DNA of 64,000 nucleotides from Oscillospiraceae bacterium. GTDB lineage: Bacteria > Bacillota > Clostridia > Oscillospirales > Ruminococcaceae. Each line of letters begins with the position of its first letter. Position 1 is the stretch's first letter. A program made the position numbers and the translations under genes. This document shows positions 35,484-44,264 of the stretch, one piece after another. Below the pieces are notes generated by a model. It did no database searches. It was not told the origin of the DNA and worked only from the letters and a program-made list of their open reading frames with translations. Location of the stretch: the NCBI GenBank assembly GCA_018110825.1, contig JAGBCL010000027.1, forward strand, positions 1 through 64,000, read 5' to 3'.

Positions 35484-35606
35484 GTGACAATTATTGCCAA
35501 CCGTTTAACTGATTCCATATATTTTTCTGCGCTGCTGTCAGGACAGTGTTCTCGCTGCGGCGGGATTTTTGTATCAAAAAATAAGTGCGTACCAATCAAG
35601 CTGTGA
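35484..35606 (+). CDS. Candidate 40-residue leader ORF upstream of purE
   Basis: GTG start behind GGAGGG (35471-35476). The peptide begins MTIIANRLTDSIYF, contains CSRCGGIF and ends in VPIKL. Its last codons and TGA (35598-35606) form the 5' arm of a rho-independent terminator, so a ribosome at its end would block that hairpin. It may be an attenuation leader or a small Cys-containing protein. No homologue is recognised. Confidence 0.45.
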   Translation: MTIIANRLTDSIYFSALLSGQCSRCGGIFVSKNKCVPIKL

Positions 35607-35636
35607 TTACCTGCTGTTTTCACAGCTTTTTGTTTT
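35598..35636 (+). terminator. Terminator/attenuator in purE leader
   Basis: AAGCTGTGA (35598-35606) pairs perfectly with TCACAGCTT (35620-35628), followed by TTTGTTTT. It stands 50 bp before purE and no second promoter is obvious after it, so transcripts must read through. Confidence 0.85.
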
Positions 35637-35685
35637 GTAAAAAATAGTAATTTAGTAAATAAATTTCCGAAAAGGAGTTATATCT

Positions 35686-36183
35686 ATGTTGAAAAAAGTT
35701 GCAGTAATTATGGGCAGCGACAGCGATTTTCCTGTTGTAAAAGACGCTGTTGCGGAGTTAAAGGCTTATGGCGTACCTTATGAGGTGCACGTTATGTCCG
35801 CTCATCGTACTCCCGAAATGGCTTCCGAATTTGCTTCAAAGGCTAAGGGAAACGGCTTCGGAATTATCATCTGTGCAGCAGGTATGGCGGCTCACCTTGC
35901 AGGCGTAATCGCTGGTCACACAACTCTTCCGGTAATCGGTATTCCGATTAAGTCTACTTTCGACGGACTTGACGCACTTCTTGCTACAGTTCAGATGCCT
36001 TCAGGTATCCCTGTTGCAACAGTTGCAGTAAACGGCGCAAAGAACGCTGCAATCCTTGCAATCCAGATGCTTGCAATTTCCGATGAGGGACTTGCAGAAA
36101 AGCTTGCTGATGCAAAACTCAAGATGATTGAGGGCGTTAAGGCTAAGGACGCTAAAATGCAGCAGATGGTTGCTGAACTTTAA
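35686..36183 (+). CDS. purE: N5-carboxyaminoimidazole ribonucleotide mutase (PurE)
   Basis: 165 residues behind AAAAGGAG. Class I PurE features: VIMGSDSDFPVVKDA, SAHRTPE and AAGMAAHLAGVIAGHT. It converts N5-CAIR to CAIR; the partner PurK is not in this window. First gene of the purine cluster, 23 bp before purF. Confidence 0.97.
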   Translation: MLKKVAVIMGSDSDFPVVKDAVAELKAYGVPYEVHVMSAHRTPEMASEFASKAKGNGFGIIICAAGMAAHLAGVIAGHTTLPVIGIPIKSTFDGLDALLATVQMPSGIPVATVAVNGAKNAAILAIQMLAISDEGLAEKLADAKLKMIEGVKAKDAKMQQMVAEL

Positions 36184-36206
36184 TTAAAATATTTGGAGAT
36201 TGATTT

Positions 36207-37628
36207 ATGGGTGGATTTTTTGGAGCAGCTACTAAACATAACTGCATAAGTGACGTATTTTTCGGTACTGACTATCACTCTCATCTTGGAACACGCCGTG
36301 GCGGTATGACCGCTTACTCAAAAGAACTTGGTTTTCAGAGGAACCTTCACAGTATTGAAAACTCGCCGTTCAGAACAAAGTTTGAAGGCGATATTGATGC
36401 AATGCAGGGCGAGCTTTGTATCGGTTGTATCAGTGACTCTGACCCACAGCCAATCCTTTTGCGTTCAAAGCTGGGTGTTTATGCAGTATGTAACATTGGT
36501 ATAATTAATAATGCTGAAGCATTGAGAACAGAATTTCTTGATAATTGCTTTGCAAGCTTTGAAGCAATGAGCAGCGGTAAGGTCAATTCCAGTTCTCTTA
36601 TCGGTGCACTTATTTCTCAGAAGGATTCCTTTGTTGAGGGTATCAAGTACGCTCAGGAAAAAATTGAGGGAACGATGTCCCTGATGATTTTGACAGACCA
36701 TTCTGTTATCTGTGCAAGAGATAAGAACGGTAGATTACCAATCATTATCGGTAAGCGTGATGATGGCTACTGCTGTTCGTTCGAGTCTTTTGCTTTCCAG
36801 AAGCTTGGTTACGAAATCTATCGTGAGCTTATGCCTGGTGAAATTGTTGAGTTTACTCCTGACAGCTTTACTGTGCTTGATAAGGGTACAGACAATATGA
36901 AAATCTGTTCTTTCCTCTGGACATATTACGGTTATCCGAACTCTATTTATGAGGGTGTAACCGTTGAAACTATGAGAACACGCAATGGTGAAATTATGGC
37001 AGAAGCTGATATAAAGAACGGTACACTTCCTGACGTTGATTATGTTTGCGGTGTTCCTGATTCAGGTGTTCCTCACGCAATCGGATACGCTAACAGAAGC
37101 GGTATCCCGTTTGCAAGACCGTTTATCAAGTATACGCCAACCTGGCCGAGAAGCTTTATGCCACAGAGCCAGACAATGAGAAACCATGTTGCAAAAATGA
37201 AGCTTGTTCCTGTTCACGAGCTTATCGAGGGCAAGAAGCTTCTGTTTGTTGACGACAGTATCGTAAGAGGAACACAGATGCGCGAAACCGTTGAATTTCT
37301 GTACGCAAACGGTGCAAAGGAAGTTCATATGCGTTCAGCGTGTCCTCCGATAATGTACAGCTGTAAATACCTCAATTTCTCAAGAAGCAACTCTGAGCTT
37401 GACCTTATTGCTCGTAAGATTATCCACGAGTTTGAGGGTGAAGAGGGTGTCAAGTATATTGAGGAGTACAGCAACACAAACACAGAACGCGGCAAGAAGC
37501 TTCGTGCTGAAATCTGTAAGCGTCTGAAGCTTACTTCTCTTGAATTCCAGTCACTTGAGGGAACTGTTGAAGCAGTAGGTCTTAACCAGTGTAAGATGTG
37601 TACATACTGCTGGAACGGTAAAGGTTGA
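36207..37628 (+). CDS. purF: Amidophosphoribosyltransferase (PurF) lacking the catalytic N-terminal Cys
   Basis: 473 residues behind TTGGAGA. The class II glutaminase-like N-terminal domain and the phosphoribosyltransferase domain are both present. The PRPP loop is canonical (LLFVDDSIVRGTQ, about 345-355), and C-terminal CKMCTYCWNG plus CPPIMYSCKY look like the 4Fe-4S ligands of Bacillus-type PurF. However, the protein starts MGGFFGAATK where PurF normally has Met-Cys-Gly, so the nucleophile that hydrolyses glutamine is a Gly; the nearest Cys is at 13. It may use free ammonia or another subunit. Relatives with MGGFFG starts exist in gut anaerobes. It lies between purE and purM. Confidence 0.9.
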   Translation: MGGFFGAATKHNCISDVFFGTDYHSHLGTRRGGMTAYSKELGFQRNLHSIENSPFRTKFEGDIDAMQGELCIGCISDSDPQPILLRSKLGVYAVCNIGIINNAEALRTEFLDNCFASFEAMSSGKVNSSSLIGALISQKDSFVEGIKYAQEKIEGTMSLMILTDHSVICARDKNGRLPIIIGKRDDGYCCSFESFAFQKLGYEIYRELMPGEIVEFTPDSFTVLDKGTDNMKICSFLWTYYGYPNSIYEGVTVETMRTRNGEIMAEADIKNGTLPDVDYVCGVPDSGVPHAIGYANRSGIPFARPFIKYTPTWPRSFMPQSQTMRNHVAKMKLVPVHELIEGKKLLFVDDSIVRGTQMRETVEFLYANGAKEVHMRSACPPIMYSCKYLNFSRSNSELDLIARKIIHEFEGEEGVKYIEEYSNTNTERGKKLRAEICKRLKLTSLEFQSLEGTVEAVGLNQCKMCTYCWNGKG

Positions 37629-37652
37629 TATTTTTTGAAAGGAATAGATAAT

Positions 37653-38687
37653 ATGAAGAGTTTTTCTGATAGCTACAAGGAAGCAGGCGTTGACGTAACC
37701 GCTGGTTATAAGTCTGTTGAACTTATGAAATCACACGTAAAGAGAACAATGACAAAGGGTGTTCTTTCAGGAATCGGCGGATTCGGCGGTCTGTTTGAAA
37801 TGGATCTTTCCGATGTTAAGAACCCTGTTCTCGTTTCAGGTACTGACGGTGTTGGTACAAAAATCAAGGCAGCTTTCATTATGGACAAGCACGATACAGT
37901 TGGTATCGACTGCGTTGCTATGTGCGTAAATGATATCATCTGCTGCGGCGCAAAGCCACTGTTCTTCCTCGACTATATCGCTTGCGGCAAGAACATTCCT
38001 GAAAAGATTGCAACTATCGTTTCAGGTGTTGCTGAGGGCTGCGTGCAGGCAGGCTGTGCCCTTATCGGCGGTGAAACAGCTGAACATCCGGGTATGATGC
38101 CTGAGGACGAATACGACCTCGCAGGCTTCTCCGTAGGTGTTGTTGATAAGGATAAGATTCTTGACCCTTCCACACAAAAGGCTGGCGACGTTATGATTGC
38201 CATCAAGTCCAGCGGTATCCACTCCAACGGCTTCTCCCTTATCAGAAAGGTCTTTGATATGACTGAGGAGTCTCTCAACAAGTACTATGATGAGCTTGGT
38301 ATGAAGCTTGGCGAATGTCTGCTCACACCTACAAGAATTTACGTTAAGCCAATTATGGCTCTCCTTGACGCTGTAAATGTCAAGTCCATCAGCCATATCA
38401 CAGGCGGCGGCTTCTATGAAAATATTCCGCGTGCACTTCCTGACGGGCTTTCCGCTAAGATTGCAAGAGCTGATGTTCAGGTTCTTCCTATCTTTGACCT
38501 TATCGCAAAGACAGGCAACATCCCTGAGCGTGATATGTTCAATACATATAATATGGGTGTTGGTATGTGTGTTGTTGTTGACAAGGCAGATGCTGACAAG
38601 GCTATCGCTGCACTTAAGGCTGCAGGCGAGGAAGCTTATGTTCTCGGTGAACTTGTTGAAAGCGACGAGGGCGTAATCATTTACTAA
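37653..38687 (+). CDS. purM: Phosphoribosylformylglycinamidine cyclo-ligase (PurM)
   Basis: ATG at 37653 behind AAAGGA; 344 residues. It has the AIR synthetase motifs [33 protein letters not shown] and [11 protein letters not shown]. It closes the imidazole ring using ATP. Translated 24 bp after purF. Confidence 0.97.
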   Translation: MKSFSDSYKEAGVDVTAGYKSVELMKSHVKRTMTKGVLSGIGGFGGLFEMDLSDVKNPVLVSGTDGVGTKIKAAFIMDKHDTVGIDCVAMCVNDIICCGAKPLFFLDYIACGKNIPEKIATIVSGVAEGCVQAGCALIGGETAEHPGMMPEDEYDLAGFSVGVVDKDKILDPSTQKAGDVMIAIKSSGIHSNGFSLIRKVFDMTEESLNKYYDELGMKLGECLLTPTRIYVKPIMALLDAVNVKSISHITGGGFYENIPRALPDGLSAKIARADVQVLPIFDLIAKTGNIPERDMFNTYNMGVGMCVVVDKADADKAIAALKAAGEEAYVLGELVESDEGVIIY

Positions 38688-38695
38688 GCAATTCT

Positions 38696-38730
38696 AAGGC
38701 TGTAAATATCTTTTGCAGCCTTGACTTTTT
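38696..38730 (+). terminator. Terminator-like hairpin between purM and purN
   Basis: AAGGCTGTAA (38696) pairs with TTGCAGCCTT (38713-38722) with one mismatch, followed by GACTTTTTG. Probably partial, since purN follows immediately. Confidence 0.6.
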
Positions 38731-38742
38731 GAGGAGGCTGCT

Positions 38743-39369
38743 ATGAAAAATATTGTTGTACTGGTTTCGGGCGGCGGAACAAATCTCCAGGCGCTTATCG
38801 ACGCTGAAAAAAGAGGGGAGATTGTCGGCGGTAAAATCACCTGCGTAATCGCCTCAAATCCCGAGGCTTACGCACTTGAACGTGCAAAGCAGAACGGAAT
38901 CGCAACCCGTGTACTTGTCCGAAAGGACTACTCCGATGTGCACGCATACAGTAAGGCTATGCTCGACGCACTCAACGAGGAAAAGGCTGACCTTGTAGTT
39001 TACGCTGGTTTTATGACAATCCTCGACGAAACACTTTGCAGAGCTTATCCGAACAAGATGATTAATGTTCATCCTGCACTTATTCCGTCTTTCTGCGGCA
39101 AGGGCTTCTACGGTCTTCACGTTCACGAAGCAGCTCTTGAAAAAGGCGTAAAGGTAACAGGTGCAACAGTTCATTTTGTTACAGAAGTATGTGACGGCGG
39201 ACCAATCATTCTTCAGGATACTGTCCCCGTGCTCAATGGCGATACACCTGAAATCCTCCAGCGCAGAGTTATGGAAAATGTCGAGTGGAAAATTCTCCCC
39301 AAGGCAATTTCGCTGTTCTGCCAGGACAAGATTACTGTTGACGGCGACAGGGCGTACATAAACGAGTGA
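38743..39369 (+). CDS. purN: Phosphoribosylglycinamide formyltransferase (PurN)
   Basis: 208 residues behind GAGGAGG. GART motifs VLVSGGGTNLQAL, the catalytic region with NVHPALIPSF, and THE-type HFVTEVCDGGPI. It formylates GAR with 10-formyl-THF. Its TGA overlaps the next start by one base. Confidence 0.97.
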   Translation: MKNIVVLVSGGGTNLQALIDAEKRGEIVGGKITCVIASNPEAYALERAKQNGIATRVLVRKDYSDVHAYSKAMLDALNEEKADLVVYAGFMTILDETLCRAYPNKMINVHPALIPSFCGKGFYGLHVHEAALEKGVKVTGATVHFVTEVCDGGPIILQDTVPVLNGDTPEILQRRVMENVEWKILPKAISLFCQDKITVDGDRAYINE

Positions 39370-39746
39370 TGGAAGTGACAAAAAAGAAAAAAATATTCAG
39401 ATTTGGTGGAACAGTATTAACTTTTATCGGTTTAATTCTCATAGTTCTGAGTATTTTTTATATTGTTGCATATGACAAGTGTGAAGGTGAGCTGTACGTT
39501 ACAAAAAAGAACGGAAAACAGATAGCTTACATTACATATGAATATGACGGCAGACTTTATGAGAATATAGCATTGTCATATCATAATGCTTTTACAATGA
39601 AAAACGGAAAAACGTGTACTGTTTATATCAGTTCTGACAGTCCTGATAAGCCCAAGACAACAATTTGGGGATTAGGTGTATTTACGGTGTTGATTGGAAT
39701 ATTTGTATCTAAGACAGGCAGCTCGGAAACTGAAATTGAAATGTAA
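39369..39746 (+). CDS. DUF3592-like small membrane protein
   Basis: ATG at 39369 overlapping the purN stop; 125 residues. Two membrane helices (about 13-36 and 97-115) flank an extracellular beta-rich domain (ITYEYDGRLYENIALSYH, then CTVYISSDSPDKPKTTIWG) in the style of DUF3592. Its role in a purine operon is unknown; two further DUF3592 proteins are encoded at 62835 and 63576. Confidence 0.75.
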   Translation: MEVTKKKKIFRFGGTVLTFIGLILIVLSIFYIVAYDKCEGELYVTKKNGKQIAYITYEYDGRLYENIALSYHNAFTMKNGKTCTVYISSDSPDKPKTTIWGLGVFTVLIGIFVSKTGSSETEIEM

Positions 39747-39776
39747 ATTTTAACCTCGGAAAGGATGGTTTTAACT

Positions 39777-40499
39777 ATGAATACAATCGCATTTGAAAAG
39801 GAACTTACAACTCTCCCTTACCACGGCAGAGGCATTATGCTCGGCAAGTCTGCTGACGGTAAGAAGGCAGTTATCGCTTACTTTATTATGGGCAGAAGCG
39901 AAAACAGCCGTAACCGTGTATTTGTTGAGGACGGCGAGGGTATCAGAACACAGGCTTTTGACCCTTCTAAGATGACTGACCCACACCTCATCATCTACGC
40001 TCCTGTTCGTGTTCTCGGCAACAAGACTATCGTTACAAACGGCGACCAGACAGATACAATCTACGAGCTTATGGATAAGCAGATGACTTTTGAGCAGTCC
40101 CTCCGTACAAGAGAATTTGAAGACGACAAGCCTAACTACACACCAAGAATTTCAGGCATTATCCGCCTTGAAAATGACGGTATGAACTACGCTATGTCTA
40201 TCCTCAAGAGCGACAACGGCAACGCTGATTGCTGCATAAGAAACACTTACGCATACAGCAACCCTGAAAACGGCGTAGGCAGATTTATTCACACATATGC
40301 ACGTGACGAGGAAAACGGCAGACTCCCAAGCTTTGAGGGCGAGCCAAAGAAGGTTACAATCCCTGACCTCGACATCGACGCATTCACAAATCTCGTATGG
40401 GAAAATCTTAACGCTGACAACAAGGTTTCACTTTTTACAAGATATATCGACCTTGAAACAGGCAAGTACGAAAGCAGAATTGTTAATAAGAACAACTAA
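39777..40499 (+). CDS. purO: IMP cyclohydrolase, PurO type
   Basis: The ATG at 39777 is preferred over 39765 because GGAAAGGA overlaps the latter; 240 residues. It matches the PurO/IMP cyclohydrolase-like family: YHGRGIMLGKSADGKKAVIAY, GRSENSRNRVF, and PNYTPRISGI. This family closes FAICAR to IMP, the last step, and was first known from archaea. It lies immediately before the stand-alone AICAR transformylase, which lacks a cyclohydrolase domain, so the pair replaces bifunctional PurH. Confidence 0.88.
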   Translation: MNTIAFEKELTTLPYHGRGIMLGKSADGKKAVIAYFIMGRSENSRNRVFVEDGEGIRTQAFDPSKMTDPHLIIYAPVRVLGNKTIVTNGDQTDTIYELMDKQMTFEQSLRTREFEDDKPNYTPRISGIIRLENDGMNYAMSILKSDNGNADCCIRNTYAYSNPENGVGRFIHTYARDEENGRLPSFEGEPKKVTIPDLDIDAFTNLVWENLNADNKVSLFTRYIDLETGKYESRIVNKNN

Positions 40500-40516
40500 T
40501 TTGGGAGGAATAAAAA

Positions 40517-41698
40517 ATGGCAAACGAAATGCAGCTTAAATACGGATGTAATCCAAATCAGAAGCCTTCAAGAATTTATATGGCTGACGGAACAGAGCTT
40601 CCTATCGAGGTTCTCAACGGCAAGCCAGGTTATATCAATCTTCTCGACGCTTTCAACGGCTGGCAGCTTGTTAAGGAGCTGAAAAAGGCAACTGGTCTTT
40701 GCGCAGCAACTTCCTTCAAGCACGTTTCCCCAGCAGGTGCAGCAGTTGGCAAGCCACTTTCCGATACACTCAAGAAGATATACTGGGTAGACGACCTCGG
40801 CGAGCTTTCTCCACTTGCTTGCGCTTACGCAAGAGCAAGAGGCGCTGACAGAATGTCCTCTTACGGTGACTTTATCGCACTTTCCGATACTTGCGACGCT
40901 TGTACAGCTAAGATGATTCAGCGTGAAGTTTCCGACGGCGTAATCGCTCCTGGTTATACAGACGAAGCACTTGAAATTCTCAAGTCCAAGAGAAAGGGTA
41001 CATACAACGTAATCAAGATTGATGAGAACTACGTTCCTGCTGAACTCGAAACAAAGCAGGTTTACGGCGTAAGCTTCGAGCAGGGCAGAAACGAGCTTGA
41101 TATCAACAATGAGCTTCTCGCAAACATCGTTACAGATAACAAGAATATTCCTGATGATAAGAAGATTGACCTTATCATTTCCCTCATCACTCTCAAGTAT
41201 ACACAGTCCAACTCCGTTTGCTACGTTAAGGACGGCCAGGCAATCGGTATTGGTGCTGGCCAGCAGTCCAGAATTCACTGTACACGTCTTGCAGGTCAGA
41301 AGGCTGATAACTGGTGGCTCAGACAGTGCCCAAAGGTTATGGAGCTTCCTTTCAAGGATGACGTAAGACGTGCTGACAGAGATAACGCTATCGACGTTTA
41401 CATCGGTGATGAATACGAGGACGTTCTCCGTGACGGCGAGTGGGAAAAGGTATTCACAACAAAGCCTGAAGTTTTCACACGCGAAGAAAAGAAGGAATGG
41501 ATTGCTAAGAATACAAACGTATGCCTCGGCTCTGACGCATTCTTCCCATTCGGCGACAATATCGAACGTGCACACAAGTCCGGTGTTGAATACATCGCAC
41601 AGCCTGGCGGTTCTATTCGTGATGATAATGTTATCGAAACCTGCAACAAGTACAACATTGCAATGGCATTCACAGGCATTCGTTTGTTCCATCACTAA
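40517..41698 (+). CDS. purH: Stand-alone AICAR transformylase (PurH without cyclohydrolase domain)
   Basis: 393 residues behind GGGAGGA. It begins directly with the AICARFT domain (KYGCNPNQKPSRIY) and carries the catalytic Lys68-His69 pair in SFKHVSPAGAAVG and GAGQQSRIHCTRLA. The N-terminal MGS-like IMP cyclohydrolase domain of normal PurH (about 200 residues) is missing. It formylates AICAR with 10-formyl-THF. Two strong hairpins follow, marking the end of the main pur transcript. Confidence 0.93.
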   Translation: MANEMQLKYGCNPNQKPSRIYMADGTELPIEVLNGKPGYINLLDAFNGWQLVKELKKATGLCAATSFKHVSPAGAAVGKPLSDTLKKIYWVDDLGELSPLACAYARARGADRMSSYGDFIALSDTCDACTAKMIQREVSDGVIAPGYTDEALEILKSKRKGTYNVIKIDENYVPAELETKQVYGVSFEQGRNELDINNELLANIVTDNKNIPDDKKIDLIISLITLKYTQSNSVCYVKDGQAIGIGAGQQSRIHCTRLAGQKADNWWLRQCPKVMELPFKDDVRRADRDNAIDVYIGDEYEDVLRDGEWEKVFTTKPEVFTREEKKEWIAKNTNVCLGSDAFFPFGDNIERAHKSGVEYIAQPGGSIRDDNVIETCNKYNIAMAFTGIRLFHH

Positions 41699-41701
41699 AA
41701 A

Positions 41702-41771
41702 CTGAAACATTCAGCATATAGCTGAATGTTTCAGCTCCGAGTATTTCTGCCATTGGCAGAAATACTCTTAA
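41702..41771 (+). terminator. Two tandem perfect hairpins after AICAR transformylase
   Basis: CTGAAACATTCAGC (41702-41715) with GCTGAATGTTTCAG (41721-41734), and GAGTATTTCTGCC (41739-41751) with GGCAGAAATACTC (41755-41767), then TTAATTT. The second has the better T-run; the first has no T-run and may be structural. Confidence 0.75.
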
Positions 41772-41827
41772 TTTACTTTGATTCCTATGTATAACAAAAT
41801 TCTGCATAATTGAAAGGGGTAACAGCT

Positions 41828-42343
41828 ATGACACCGAGGTGTGTAAGGATTACAGCAATTATCTCACAGATTTTCATTATCGTATGGGCGGTAGTTTCTC
41901 TTGTTGTGAGCTTTAATCAGAATAACCTGATTATGTACTTTACAGGCGGAGGCGGACTTGGTTCTGCTGAAACCGCTGAAAAAATCACCTCATGGGCAAC
42001 TATAGTTTATTGTGTGTCGTGTCTGCTGCTGACGATTTCGAATCTGATTATGTGCAACGATGCCAGATTCAACAAAAGTGGTAAGTTTACACTTGTACCG
42101 ATTGTCATGTCAGCACTTACAACAGCTGTCCTGCCGATTGCCGTGCAATATGTTACTACAGTTCAGATGCAGTTAGTTTCTAAAGTTGATGGCAGCGAAG
42201 CGTTAGCAAGACTTGGTGTTTACAATCGGATTACAGGTGCACTTTCATATCTTGTTTATGCCGCAATGATAATGGCAATTGCTGCATCGGCGGTTTACAC
42301 CTATGCAAAAAATCAGAATAAATCAGTTACAGAAAAGGAATAA
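41828..42343 (+). CDS. Four-helix membrane protein, unknown
   Basis: ATG at 41828 behind AAAGGGG; 171 residues with four hydrophobic segments (about 8-28, 52-75, 88-110, 140-160). No family is recognised. It begins a three-gene unit with two lipoprotein genes, placed between the pur hairpins and purD. Confidence 0.65.
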   Translation: MTPRCVRITAIISQIFIIVWAVVSLVVSFNQNNLIMYFTGGGGLGSAETAEKITSWATIVYCVSCLLLTISNLIMCNDARFNKSGKFTLVPIVMSALTTAVLPIAVQYVTTVQMQLVSKVDGSEALARLGVYNRITGALSYLVYAAMIMAIAASAVYTYAKNQNKSVTEKE

Positions 42344-42348
42344 CTAAA

Positions 42349-43617
42349 ATGAAAAAAATACTTATTACATTGATGACAGTGCTTTCACTTATGGCATTTG
42401 CTGCTTGTGACAGTGCTGAAAAAGAAAATGATTCAGAAGAATCAACTATAGTATCTCTTGAAGAAGTAACAACAGCTTTAACAGAAAAGATTACAGAAGC
42501 TGAGGAAACCACAACAACTGCAGAAACTACAACAGCTGCAGAAACTGAAGCAGAGCCTGCGCCGGTTGCAAATGGTGAACTTTTTGTCGGTAATGGTTAT
42601 ACACTTCTTATTGACGGCGAAAAGTGGATGGATGCTTCCGAATATATTGATGAAGTTGCCGGCATGGCAGATGGAAATGAAATTACAGAGACTTTAAATA
42701 TTACATCAGATGATATAGCAAATATGGCAGACGCAATGTTCTTTAATATAGAAAATGGAAGCAATTTTAATGTTACAATTGCAGAAGTCGGCGATGTAGG
42801 TGCACTTAATGAGGAAGTGCTTGAGCAATTTGCAAGTCTGATGGAACAGATTTATGCTTCTATGTCAGGTTATATTTGTGAGGGCTATGAATTTATCAAG
42901 GTTAACGGTCATGACGTTATCAAGTTCGTTATTTATACGGATGACGAAGTTACAGGCGTTGAGCTTAAAATGAATACATATTTATTCTATTACGGTACAA
43001 AACAGTTTTCTATGACATATACAGATGATAAGTCAACTTTTGATTCTACAGTTGCTGATTTCAATGCAGTTATTAACTCTATAAGTTTCTTTGAGGGCGC
43101 AACCGATGAAGAAACAACTGCTTCCACTGAAACAACAACTTCTGCTGAAACAAATACAGAACCAGATGGTCAGATGACTTCGTATACTGCAGGCAGCTGT
43201 ACATTTGCATATGATTCAGCTAAGTGGACAAAAGAATCTGATGAGGATGTATTCAATTATATTGCAGGCGAAGGAATTTATGAATCCGCTACTAACTTTA
43301 ATATCCAGCAGCAGGATATGGGTATAGAAATGGATATGACACCTGACATTATGGAGATGATTGCTTCTGCAATTAAGGAAGGCTACGATTCTGAGGGCAT
43401 TACATTCTTGGATTGGTCTTCTGTAAATATAAATGGTTATGATGTACTCATGGTTAACTGTGAGGCTGAAATGATGGGTATGAAATTCAAGATGCGTCAG
43501 TATTGCTTAGTGGAATCAGGCAATCAGGTGATTTTTACATTTACAGCATATGATGATGTATTTGAAAATGCAGTACCTGAATTTGAGGAAATTATCAATA
43601 CAGTTGAACTTAATTAA
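42349..43617 (+). CDS. Lipoprotein with two PsbP/Mog1-like domains
   Basis: 422 residues; start 5 bp after the previous stop. Signal peptide with lipobox AFAAC (Cys20), then a Thr/Glu-rich linker, a first domain (about 75-245; VGNGYTLLIDGEKWMDASEY), a second Thr/Glu linker and a second, diverged domain (about 280-420; CTFAYDSAKWTKESDED). The fold pattern (short strand, KW, long helix, final VNSISFF-type strand) suggests PsbP/Mog1-like binding domains. Function unknown. The first domain is duplicated as the next gene. Confidence 0.75.
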   Translation: MKKILITLMTVLSLMAFAACDSAEKENDSEESTIVSLEEVTTALTEKITEAEETTTTAETTTAAETEAEPAPVANGELFVGNGYTLLIDGEKWMDASEYIDEVAGMADGNEITETLNITSDDIANMADAMFFNIENGSNFNVTIAEVGDVGALNEEVLEQFASLMEQIYASMSGYICEGYEFIKVNGHDVIKFVIYTDDEVTGVELKMNTYLFYYGTKQFSMTYTDDKSTFDSTVADFNAVINSISFFEGATDEETTASTETTTSAETNTEPDGQMTSYTAGSCTFAYDSAKWTKESDEDVFNYIAGEGIYESATNFNIQQQDMGIEMDMTPDIMEMIASAIKEGYDSEGITFLDWSSVNINGYDVLMVNCEAEMMGMKFKMRQYCLVESGNQVIFTFTAYDDVFENAVPEFEEIINTVELN

Positions 43618-43632
43618 AAGGAATGAGAAAAA

Positions 43633-44247
43633 ATGAAAAAGTTTTTATCAATATTAATGTCAGCAATATTTCTTTCTGCTTTTTCTGCGTGCAGCAAAAC
43701 TGAAACATCTTCAGAAGCTGTTTCGGAAATTTATGAGGGTAATGGTTATACCATCGAAATCGACAGTAGTAAATGGATGGATGTTACAGAATATATTGAT
43801 ACGATTGCCGAAATGGCAGAAGGACACGATGCAGCCAAAAATCTTAATATTACAGCTGAAGATTTAAAGGGCATGAGTGATGCTATGTACTATTACAAGG
43901 ATGATAACAGTGTCAATTTCAATATTATGGTATCGGAAATAGGCGATGTTGGTGAAATTGATAAGGATATGCTTGAACAGCTTGCGGTTGCAATGGAATC
44001 ACAGTACGAAGCAATGACAGGATATTCTTATCAAGGATATGAGGTTCTTGAAGCAAATGGTAATCCTGCCTTGAAAGTTAATCTTTCAACTGATGCACAG
44101 GTTTACGGCGAAGAACTTAAAATGTCTGTGTATATGATATTCAACGGAACAAAGCAGTATGGATTTACATATACCGCAAAAACAGACAGCTATGATAAGG
44201 TTTTTCCGGAATTTGAAGCAATTGTAAATTCAGTTTCATTTGAATAA
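43633..44247 (+). CDS. Single-domain lipoprotein, paralogue of upstream gene
   Basis: 204 residues behind AAAGGAATGAG. Lipobox FSAC (about Cys20), short linker, then one domain collinear with domain 1 of the upstream lipoprotein: GNGYTIEIDSSKWMDVTEY, LNITAEDLKGMSDAM, VSEIGDVGEID and IVNSVSFE all have matching segments. A tandem duplication is clear. It ends 17 bp before purD. Confidence 0.78.
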   Translation: MKKFLSILMSAIFLSAFSACSKTETSSEAVSEIYEGNGYTIEIDSSKWMDVTEYIDTIAEMAEGHDAAKNLNITAEDLKGMSDAMYYYKDDNSVNFNIMVSEIGDVGEIDKDMLEQLAVAMESQYEAMTGYSYQGYEVLEANGNPALKVNLSTDAQVYGEELKMSVYMIFNGTKQYGFTYTAKTDSYDKVFPEFEAIVNSVSFE

Positions 44248-44264
44248 AAGATAGGAGAATTTCA

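Larger units (their letters stand above)
35275..35685. other. Divergent region ferredoxin / purine operon leader
   Basis: 411 bp that hold the ferredoxin promoter, the purE-side promoter, a 40-codon ORF and a terminator. I looked for a guanine, ZTP or PRPP riboswitch consensus and did not recognise one. Confidence 0.6.

Noticed and set aside
35449-35685. Guanine, PRPP or ZTP riboswitch before purE
   Set aside because: I could not find the conserved cores of these classes; only the ORF and terminator are supported.
40568-41710. 380-codon open frame opposite the AICAR transformylase gene
   Set aside because: Shadow of a well-supported gene; no start signal and no domain.
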